From: Trichobilharzia szidati
Taxonomy: Eukaryota > Platyhelminthes > Trematoda > Strigeidida > Schistosomatidae
Assembly: GCA_944472155.2 (NCBI GenBank)
Contig: OX235279.1
Span: 149,814,199 to 149,878,198 of the forward strand
Reading direction: 5' to 3'
DNA: 64,000 nt
Below, one piece after another: positions 38,401 to 50,400 of the stretch (positions are counted from its first letter, which is position 1; each line of letters starts with the position of its first letter). A model generated the notes under the pieces. It saw only the letters and a list, made by a program, of their open reading frames with translations. It made no database searches and was not told the DNA's origin. The position numbers and the translations under genes were made by a program.

Positions 38401-41400
38401 GCGAGATCGCCTCCCATTGCATCAGGGCCTTCGTTGCCGTTGGTGACATCATGATAGCCACACCCTCGGTGTGCATATGGTTGGCTTCTGGGTGACCGGA
38501 GTAGATTAAAGACTCTCCCGTTGATAATTTAATGAGTCCATTCCCATTCCATCTGCTTTCACATATTCCCAGTACTTGAATTCCGTATCATCTCGTTTGC
38601 AATCTGGGCAGCTTTGCCAGTCTCGTACATGGTGCGGACGTTCCATGTCCCCACATAAACTTTTTCTTTTGACGCAAGGAGACTCATCGTGCTGAAGTTT
38701 CTGTAGCAACTTTGTTTACATGGTGTGGTTGGTAGCCTCACGCCTGAAAAATGGATTGTTACACTACTATATAGTGTACAGAGCAGACTCCTTATGGGTT
38801 GCACCCCTTAGAATCAGGAAAACAAGGAATAAAGCAATAAGAACAACACCAGCAAAAGGAAAAAAAAGGTGTATTTATCAGTTTACTTGTTCTTGTGGAG
38901 CAAAGCATATAAGTCGTGCGCAACCTCAACTCAGAAACGTATTCTCGAACACTGTCCAACTTGGCTAGCCATAGGAGAAAAGAAGAATATCAGTAGCTCT
39001 ATCCTCGAACACCTTGTCTACTCTGGACATCGGGCACCCTCATATGGCTGCTTCAAAATGCTACACAGAGTTCCTCTATATCTCACGAAAGGACTTCAAA
39101 TACACCATCTATACATAGCTGAGTCATTGGCTTTTCGAGGTCTGAAACCGAACCTCTGCGTTCAAAAGCGCTATGCATTCACTTGTCCTACCGTGGTTAG
39201 AGTAACATTCTTACCATGATTTTGCTTCGTTCTATTATGTAAGTTCACCATTATTATTATCAGTGTCCTTATTTTATGGATCAAAGCTACAGACAGGTTA
39301 AGTTAATCAACTTTTAAATGCCAGTGTATCCACATACGAAACAAAAAGTTATACTTCATGCAAAACACATTTGCTAAGTGAATAATAAATATGTTAACTG
39401 GATATTACCTTCCTGGCAACCTGACCAATTATTCCTGACCAGTGACCATTTGGAAGTCTTACACCGTAATCCCCATCAGTTTGTTCAACGAATACATAAT
39501 CAAAGTCTAGACGTCTCGCAATTTCTTTGAATACATCTACACAATAGCCTGTCCATTGATTTTCGCCTAAACGTACTGCATACGGTGGATCCTGTAACGC
39601 ATGAAACAAAACTAAATTTTTGAGTTTTTTATACCTTAAAACATTATGCAAGTTATCATGTATAGTAAAGACAATGTTTGGTGAAGACTGAAGCCATTAG
39701 ACATTGAAGGGAATCGAAGACATACATAAGACGTGGATTTCGCAAACAAATTACACAAAATATATATTGCCTTTAATAAAATTGGCGAAATTTTAATTTA
39801 TTTATCAGATAAATTACGTAGTGACGAAGTTTCAGACACAATTTATTACTGATCACAATCATATCATCAATTAGATATAAACAACATTCACACTTTCTTC
39901 TTCCAGGTCTCCTTAATCCCTCCCATTCCTCGTACGCGTGGTAGAAGAATTCTCCAGCTACCCATGTGGACACATGTTGAATCGTTTACAACACACGTCG
40001 TATTCTCTATCACTTGATTCGATGAATGAAGCTTCCAACATCAATCTCTCCCTACACTCTGTTGTATTCGATTCTAACACTGTCATCTCAAATCATCCCA
40101 CTGTGTCGTTGTGTGTGTATGTAGTGCTTGACACAACTCAACTATTCTACACATTTCTTATCTTATTCCAGTCAACTAATCTAGATTTTGGTTGACTTTT
40201 GTGCTCCGCCATCCTCGTGATTGACTCCGTTCTACTACTCTCACTTATGTATTTGATTCGACAATCAGTGTGGTGTATTAGTTAAACTAAATTGTTGTGT
40301 TCATTGGTCTCGTTTGACAGGATCCTCTAACTGACAAAGTTTGTTTGTGAGTGAGATTGTGGGTTTGGATTCCACTTTCATTCCTGCCTGCCTTGCTGGA
40401 AATTCTATGTAACATATCCGAGTTTCCTTCTTTGAATGAAAGTACTATTGATGATTTGAATTCCTTATTGTTGGTGTTGTCATCATTCTGTGTACTTTTG
40501 TCATGTATGTCATTGTTATTATTATAACTTGTATTAATTTCGTTATTATCGACATAAGAATAAGACTTGGGTAGTGTGGTAGAGTATAATTCCAATTTAT
40601 TTTAATTTTTAATGATGTCTCACAGTGGTATACATTCACATTTACTGGTGACCTTTCGAGCATAATTTATTTCTTATAATCATTTCATGTTACTCTTACA
40701 ACTTTCCCACCTCGTTTATATAGTTCCATTATTTTACACCTCTTGGTGTGATTTTTAGTAATATTGTCCGTATCTATGGTATTGTAACAACAAAAGGCAA
40801 GACACGGAAGCCAAGGTATATTTTCAAGTGATCAAACCGATATATATATTTAACTGTGGGAATATGTGAGAATAATATTCTGTTGGAGCACATTGTCTGT
40901 ATCACACCACCACAGTATTAGTGATCAGTCATTCGTATTGCATCTGCTGGATGTAGAATCGTAAAGTTGTGTGAGTAACTTGATATGATTATTAGAAATA
41001 AGTTATGCTCAGAAACACAAACAGTAAATATAACTGTTATCGAAATAAAGTTTCTTCATAATACCATCATTATCATTACTTTTATTTTCACATTTTCCAA
41101 CATTCTTCTTGATTGTGAATAGTCAGGGTAATTATTAAGTTTCAAAGCTTCCCCTATATGCCTCACTTCCTGTATTAGATTTTCCTTATTACTATTCAGT
41201 TTTTCTGCCTTATCACTTAAACATTCCACCTTTGCTATTTTCACTGACATATTATTTATTCATTCCTTGACGTTCCCAGTGGAACATAGGGCTTCAAGCT
41301 AGAGGTTTGAAGTTCCCGTAGCGGTGTTTATTTTTACAGGATGGGGTTGCTAGCCCCATGTCCATCTTCCATTTTTGCTAGTTCTATTACTGCCTTAGCG

Positions 41401-44400
41401 AGGTAAAGGAGTGCGTTGGTGGCTGGGGATCGAACCCCGGATCATGTGTATGGTCGGCGAGCGTCCTAACCACTGTGCCACCGAGCTACTTCACAGACAT
41501 ATGGTGAGGTGAAAAAAATCCACATCACGATTTTAGTGTGTGGGTTTTCTGTAAACACTGTTATTGAACTTTCCAAATTCTCTCACTTTTATGCTACAAT
41601 CTAACATTGAAGGCTGCTCTTCTTGACTTTCCAATTCATAAGTGAATTCAATTGCCTCTACCTTCGAATAGATATGTTGGAAAAATCTATTTATGTCCTG
41701 TGTTTTGAGTACGGTGAATGTGTCATCTACACACTTCCACCAAACTTTGGGGTCTGGGGACCACTAACACTATATAGACGTATAAAGTAATGTATAATGT
41801 ATATGTATAGATAGATACCTTATGTCTTCATAAACAAACTTCATTTATTAAGTTCTCAAGAAAAAAGTGTGTTTCACTTAAGGTATACAAGCGGCGTACT
41901 AAGAGGTCTGTAGTGTCTGATTTTGACAACAAAATCTGCACCAATACTTCCCGTAAATTCAGTCTTTTGTGTCTTCTCATTATGGGTGTAATAGGCGAAT
42001 GATCAGGAGTACACTGCAGTCTAGAGTTGAAGCCTCAGTTATACGACATTGCGGTCACGTTGAAATGAAAGTGGAACAAACCCATAAATCCAGTACCACT
42101 CCCATTACAACGTTTTGGCAACGGAGTATTAAATCAGTGAGTTGTAACTAGAGTGATGTTGAATCTACGAGTTTACTCTACTGTTACTTCAACCTGACAA
42201 CAATGAGGGTAGAGATTACAAAAGGGTGGGGTAGAGAATAATATAAATGAAGATGTGAAATAATAAAATGCAAAAGACAAAATAATACAATTAGTAAGAC
42301 TGAAATTAAGAAAGATTACGTCCATTGTAGATTTAATGAATGAACGAAATTCTTTTGTATGCAGAGTTCAGGAAATTCGTTCATTCATTAAATCTACAAT
42401 GGACGTAATCTTTCTTAATTTCAGTCTTACTAATTGTATTATTTTGCCTTTTGCATTTTATTATTTCACATCTTCATTTGTATTATTCTCTACCCCACCC
42501 TTTTGTAATCTCTACCCTCATTAACAATGTTGCTAACTTGACTCACGTCCAATTTCTAGTCAACTATGTTACGTCATCCGATTAACTTACTTATTTTCAA
42601 CTGTATTATTCTCTAGCCCTACCCTTATTTAATTTTAACCATCACTCATTAACACTGTTGCCAACCTGACCTACTCTGAATTCTACTCAACTGTATTACG
42701 TCATCCAATTCACTGAATCAATTCTATTTTATTTTCTATATTAATGTTTGTTTCCAAACCAAATAATACTTATATCACATAATTATCTAAATTGTATAAA
42801 TCCAAGGTACACACACACAAACAAAATTGTATATATATGCGATTGTACAGCTCAGTGAATGAATTCGCCGAAAAGAGTCTCTTCGCTGAACGCCTTCTTT
42901 TCTTTGATATTTTGACTGACCAGAGCTTTGACCTACGTTAAGGTCAAATATCATGTTAACAGATCACGTAAGCAGTGAGTTACAATATATCTTCACCTGT
43001 CCTAACATACATAAAAATGTAAACCATAGCCTGTGTACTACTTTCTATAGTGATATTCTTTTGTCAGTAGCTTTGTAACAAATGAACAGCTGGTATCTAT
43101 CCTGAAAACAAGTTTTCTGTTAGCTACTTTACAATAAAGGCTTAATAGTCCGCTGTCAGCACGATTTCACTGTTGTCATTTCCTTTGGTGCCGAATGAAA
43201 CATAGGACTTCAATAGCACATCCCAAGTTTATCCTGATTTATACAGATACGTTTATACGGCCTCATGGTTCCACATAGTCTCTCATCTCTTCCTCACACG
43301 ATATAATCCATGTGACCCCTCAAAAAACACACACACCACGACATTTCCTATCCAAGTTCCACACGATCGATGCTCTGACCCGAGATGTCCCACAACAGTC
43401 TCCTCAGTGTTTCTCCCATCCATATCCATTCCCATCAGAATATTTAAAACAAGCAATAAAGGTTAATAAAGCAGGATTTAATGATGGATTCATCAAATTT
43501 CGGTAGAACTCGTCACCTGAATATTCTACATACACGGATATATATACTTTTGAAATTACATTGGGAGATATAGGAGTGATAAGTAAACAAACTACATTCA
43601 ATTAGTCATGCAGAAAGACAGGTGCGAATGTTTTTCCAGGTCTTGTTCAATTAGATAAGGGGAGAGAGAGTATGGGAGATCAAAATTAACATAAATTGCA
43701 TTACGCTTCAATTACATCACTTAGATAAACAATTAGACATTAGAGAATTTAACAAGAGTTCTACCGAAATTTGATGAATTCATTAAATCCTGCTTTATTA
43801 ACCTTTATTGCTTGTTTTAAATTCGTATCGGGAAATAAATGTTTCCAGTCAGAAGATTTCTTGAACAGTAGATTCTTGATTGGTTCATTCTCAGAGTTCA
43901 CTGATGCTAATCATTCTCAGCCAGTCGAGAAGCCGTCTGATCTTCACTATGGAGCCAACGAAGTCAACTGTTGGCAAAACTCTGCACTGACCTGTTGGAA
44001 ATGCCTTCCGTGACGTGCTGGTCATGTTTCTGATGCACATAAAAGCACTAACTGATTTGACATTGGTGTTGAAAATTCGAATCGCCTTCTTCATGCTGAG
44101 TGATGCACAAGATTTCACAACTGATTTCCGAGTGATGAAGGTGTGTCGTGCATTTCCAATTCTGACTGGTTTCCACATCATCACCATCATCATCTGTGTG
44201 GTGTGCCTGTAGTTGAAACGATGTTGTCTGGATAAGTGAAGAGAGTGACGTGTTTCAAATTTCTGGCGTTGATATTGATTGGTGCTTCTTGTTGTTGTTG
44301 GTTTATTGGTTGGTTATTTTCATCACCTCAGTCAAATCTTTCTCTTTTCACTTGAAGTATTGTCTTCGCTGTCTGCCTGTTGTATCAGTTTGTTGGTTTC

Positions 44401-47400
44401 GCCTGTAGATCTTCGAGCTAGTGTGTCATCAGTCAAATATCATACTAGATGCCCAGATCTTCCAGAGTCTTCTTATCAGTGGTCTAGCGTATACTTTTCT
44501 TTTCGCTCCCCACTCACAGTCTGACGCATAATCCAGTCCAACACAATTCGGAATACCATCGGTGATAGTAGGTAGGCAGCCTTGTCTTGCTCCTTCACGT
44601 CTTCACTTCTAACCCATCGCTGAGTTTTCCGTTGTAGATCACATGACACGTGGCATTGTCATATAGTCAGCTGCTGAATAAGGCTGATAAAGACTTGGTC
44701 ACTCACTGCACGCCATAGTGTTGAAGCAATTTCAAAAGTACTTCTCGATCAATGCTGTCGAGGGCTTTTCAAAGTGGATGAAGCACCAATCAATATCAAC
44801 GCCAGAAATTTCAAACACGTCACTCTCTTCACTTATCCAGACAACTTCGTTTCAACCACAGGCACACCACACAGATGATGGTGATGATGATGATGTGGAA
44901 ACCAGTCAGAATTGGAAATAAAAACAAATTAGTTCAGCGAAGAGTCTCTTTTCGGCGAATTCATTCACTTAGCTGTACAGTCGCAATTATATACAATTAA
45001 TTTTGTGTGTATATGTACATTAGTTTTGTCAAAATCAAAATAACAGTTGGTGTCGGTTGTTGATTACATCATCAAAATAATAAAAAAAATTAAAATGTGT
45101 GATTAATAATCAAAGTTGTAACTAAGTGGGGTGAAGATTGGTAAGATGTGAGTAGGTTTACGTAATAAAGACATGTTTAGAAAGATTAGATGTTAGTGAA
45201 GGAGTATGGAGACAATTATGAAAATAAACTAGATAATAGGTGAAAAGATTGAATGGGTTAGTTACTAAAAATTATTATACGAAAATTGCAAAAAAATTTG
45301 ATAACAAAATGTTGATGAGAGATCAGCTTGAAATTAAACCCACGGTAGTAGGAGAGGGTGGAGAAGTTTCTTCTGTGTGCATAAATCAGGCTTTTCTATC
45401 CATATCGCTAAGGCTTCGGCAATACAGAGTATACGGAAGCTTGTCTATTTTGGAAGGCTTCTTTTGACTTTATAGATGACTTTGAACGACTTCTCCTTGC
45501 AAATCGTATGACCAGTGTTGAGTATATGCTCATTAATGGCGCTTGACACACCTTCATCACTCTGAAATCAGTTGACAAATCTTGTGCATCACTCAGCATG
45601 AAGAAGGCGATTCGAATTTTCAACACCAATGTCAAGTCAGTTAGTGCTTTTATGTGCGTCAGAAACCTGACCAGCACGTCAAGGTAGACATTTCCAACAG
45701 TTCAGTGCAGAATTTTGCCAACATTTGACTTCGTTGGCTCCATAGTGAAGATCAGACGGCCTCCCGACCGGCCGAGAATGATTAGCATCAGTGAACTCTG
45801 AGAATGAACCAATCAAGAACCTACTGTTCAAGAAATATTGTGATGGAAATGGATATGGATGGGAGACACATTGATGAGAATGTCCACCTTTCTCTCGTGT
45901 GGAACTTGAATAGGAAACGTCACAGTGTGTGTGTGTGTTTGTCGAGGGGTCACATGGATTATATTGTGTGAGGAAGAGATGAGAGACTAAGTGCAATGGT
46001 ATGACTAGGAAAAGAGAACTACAGGTAAAAGAATGGAATGGAGATGTTCTTTTTAAGCACTTTGTTCGACTCGAAACCCGAGGGAATAATACTAAAATTT
46101 GAGGAAGGAGTCCTATTTGCTTGTTGATACTCATTAAAATCATATAGTGTAGTCATTTTTTAATAAAATAAGTAAACTACAAGTAATATAAATTAAAAAA
46201 TAAAAGAATAAATGAAATGTTTTCATCTTACGTGCAAAACACTGACGTGAAGTAGTTGACGATTGGTTGGTCGACTTAAATTTTGAAGACTTTGAACTAT
46301 CATTTCTGGATAAAGAAAGCTAGAGGTCTGAAAGATATAACAATAATAAGTCATATAAAAAAGTATAATTTGATTTTCTTGTTTAAATATGTATTGAGTG
46401 CAGTCTTCATAACTGATCACCATCTTGTGTCAATGGGAAATTTCGGTGTTTTAACTGCGCATTTACTCTTTCGATCACTCAGATGACGCAGTTTATCAAA
46501 GTATTTTTCAGAGAATGATGTTAAAAATTCGATTAATTTAATCTAGGGCAGATGAATGATGAAATTGTTCATTTCGTAACGTGAAGGTGGTGGATTCGGT
46601 ATGTGGTGAGAACGTAGGTGCACTATGCTGAAGATTCACAAAAATAAGTCAAAAAGCTATCCAATATTCTTTAGTTTTCAGTGGTTCTTAAGCTGATCTC
46701 TATCAGTGACGAAATACACACTGAAATGCTTGAAGTTATATACGACAGTCATTTGTGTGAAGAGAACTAATGTGAGCTTTATGTGTGTACTCGATATATG
46801 CCTGTGAACTAATAAGTGTTACACAATTTAAAAAGGGAGGCATGATTCCATTGTACTCAGTTTAATGAAATACGCCCACAAACTTCTTTTTGAAAATTTA
46901 GAAATTTTCAGTCACTTTTGAGTTGTAACACTAGTTTGCAAGCATTTCTCGATTAATAAGTCCGAATTAAATAATATGTGGAAGAAGGGGTAATTGCCAG
47001 TAAATGAAGAGTAGGAAGTTTTACCCCGTACATTCTAACTTACTTAAGTCAGTATATGCGTGAATCCAGTGTAGAAATGGGAAGACGGGAGAATTCTTAG
47101 AAGTCCTAAATTTTACTGATGGCCTATCTAGTTACCTAGCAGGTTAAATGTCACACATGGTATAGGACATTCAGAATATCGCCAAGTGTTGAACTGTTCT
47201 GACTGAATGCTTTTATCATTAGGAGTCTTCAACACAGTTGAGCTGGTTGATTTATTTGCGAATCTTTTATTGTCCTTCTAGACAACTTCAGCTCAAACTT
47301 GTTTGAATTCTCCTTGAACGTTGACAGAATTGTATCTCCTGACAACCATCGTGATTGGTTGTCAATTTACATCTTTACTGATCAGTTTTTTATTGACTTG

Positions 47401-50400
47401 GAATGTCAACTCTATTGTCATGTGATTTATTTCTTATTAGTAGGTAAATTTGGTCTATAGTAATGTGTTTGTTAGTCGCTGATTCATTTGAGCAACAAGC
47501 TTCTAGAAATTCCCTGGCATTTCCGATGTTTCCTCTGTTCTAAATTTCTAATTCTCCCAATCAAACTGGTGTCCGTGATTGTCTACATGCATCGATACGG
47601 AAGAATACATATGATGTCTTTTCACAGGTAATTTACGATCTTGGATTCTGGGGAGGCTCGCTTTGATCAATGTAGTGTTAATTACGGTTTATGCAGTTAA
47701 TTTCGCAAATGGCATTGATTTTATCTTTTTTCGCTGTTGGATCCTTTGGTCTGCACAACACTGAATGAAGTGATTATGTTGGTTGGCTTGTGTGCTATGT
47801 CTATTCTGAATGGTCTAACTATTCTAGCCGTTATTTCAGAGATATTCTTTATCTATCGAAGAATGAATTTTCTCTTGGTCTTTGATGATGGCTTCTTCTT
47901 AGTATTTCGATTTGAGTTTGAACATTTTTTGATGAAATTGTATGAGTATTGATTCTTCTTGAAGACAGTTAGTAAATATTTCTCTGGAATTCTCTTTAGC
48001 GGTGTGTTTGGACTCGTTTAAACAATGTTTGTACACAGTTTCTTTTGTGAGTCATTAGGCTATTGCCGTTACTATTATTATTTCGGAAACTTTAATATGT
48101 TGAAGCTATGCATCAAGAATTAGAATCCGTAAGCTCAATGAATTTGTTTCATATCCTAGTCAACTTACAACATTTATTCGCCTATCAGCGACAGAAGTCG
48201 TCCCATCTCCCAGTGAGAGGTTTTTTCCTTTACGTTCCCAGCGGAATATAGGGTTTCAAGCTAGAGACTTGAAGTTTCCGTAGCAGTGGTGTTTATTTTT
48301 ACGGGATGGGGTTGCTAGCCTCACGGCCAACCTTCCCTCATTACGAGTCTTATTATTGGCTTAGCGAGGTAAAGGAGTGCATCGGCCGGGGATCGAACCC
48401 CGAACCACATGCGTGGTTGGCGAGCATTCTACCACTGAACCACCGACATCGAAAGTAGGAAAGTCCTAGTAAACTTCCTTGTCCAATGGACTTTTTTTTA
48501 TTACAGCTTGATTCAACATCGTATTTTTGGTACAGGTATGGAATTTTCAGCATGTGATATCGATGGCCCGAATTTTGCAGGCCAACCATAGATATCAGGT
48601 GTGCGTTGGCAGGGGATTGAACCCCGGACCATGTGCATGATCGGCGAGAGTCCTAATCACTGTGCCACCGACGCGCAAAAAGCCGGCAACACCTGGTATT
48701 CCCATCCGGTCACCCATGCAAGTACTAACCGGGCCCAACGTTGCTTAACTTCGGTGATCGGACGAGAACCGGTGCTTTCAACATGGTATGGTCGCCGACT
48801 TGGAAGAAATAAGCAAATATCCAAAGAATTTAATTAAAACCTAAATTAGATAAAGAGAAAACTTTCCGGAAAATGTTAGTGAACCGTAACTGCCTATTGT
48901 TTCAAAATCAATTAGTGAAACTGAAAACTAACAACAAAAGTGGTCGTACATCTGAGCTTAATTCGATTTTTAAGAAAAGTAGCTATAGGTAACTGAGAAG
49001 ACACAAACTAGGATGAAACCATGTGTCCAAATTCCTACAAAATATTTATAGTCTAGAAGAGGAACGGCAGAATACGGGCAACCTACCGAACGATGACAAC
49101 CAGCTTTTGATGTATTAGATTTTCCAAAACATTCTATCATTTGGAAATTGACTCGTTGATTCGTTACGGTTCCATTAAAATCAATCAATCCAATAGTACT
49201 ATTTCTCTTGGGTAGCTGGAAAACACGTTTTCGATACAATGCATAAAGGTACGGTTAAAATAAAGTAATTAATGAATAAAAAGTAAATATTGACAATAAG
49301 TTACATTCTTCAAGTTGAATAACAATCCTATTATTTTGATTGATTCACTCATGTGAAGAATATGTCAGTACAAACAGCCTTAATAAAACGTTACTTTAGT
49401 GAAACTGTTTTGAGATTGTAGCAGTAATGAGTCATCCTCGTGACTTTTGAAAATAAGCCGGTGTGTATAAGTTATAATGGCAAAATTAAAGAATGATTTT
49501 CAAGAGTTGGGTTTTTAAAAATTTGATTTGTTTCAAGTTTGACCACGGATGGATATCAGTTGCTAGAGAATCACTGGAAACCAGAAGGTACTGGAGAGCT
49601 GTTTCGTCCAAGTTTCGAACTCATCGGTAGCGCACACGCACACACCTCAATTCGAAACCAGGACCTTCCGGTTACAAGTCAAGCTCGTAGACCAGTCATT
49701 TACTGATACTCGATTCACTGGCCGTTGCGTGAATTCTAGCTTCTACCAATTTGTGATTGTACCGCAACGAACAGCCAGTGTCGCTGGCCCGACTATTTGT
49801 CCAAATTCTAATGCGAATTCATAACCAATAGGGTTCTTTCGGTCACGAGTGAGGAGTCCCAAACTGGGACGAAACAGCTGTCCAATACTCCCTGATTTCC
49901 AATGGTACTGTAACAACTGCTATCAATCCGTATTAAAGCTTGAACAGAATGATTACCATCTTTCTACATTCGGTAGAACTAATGTTATAACATAAGTGAG
50001 GAAAAGCAAATTGCATATTCCCAACTGTTGATCAGAATAAAGTTCAGTAAACTGAACTGGTGATTAGAAAAGTAACAAAGTACTGACTAGCATAATAAAC
50101 GGTAAGACTATATTTACCAAACTGCGATTGATAAAACCTGTGAAGTTAGAAGTTGTTATGTGAATTCCATCCAGCCGTCTACAAATTACTACTCCCACAC
50201 TATGTTAGCGGAACTATGTGATCCAGAGGTCTGGGCTAATAATTCAACGGCCACTGGTTTGAATCCCACGCTGACCTAGATTTTCATTCCACCGTCAATA
50301 ATTTCATACAGCTTAGATTAAAATACTATGCATCCACAGTCTCTTCATAAGAAATGTATCTTCCTTCCGGATTGAGGTATATTTTATAAAATCTATTACA

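Noticed and set aside
45240..45467. 75-codon plus-strand frame as a gene
   Set aside because: Lies opposite the PLE endonuclease remnant and shows no motif.
48380..48455. Candidate tRNA gene in the SINE-B head
   Set aside because: The anticodon arm is replaced by AACCACGCATGTGGTT with a 4-nt loop, and the unit continues into a LINE-derived body.
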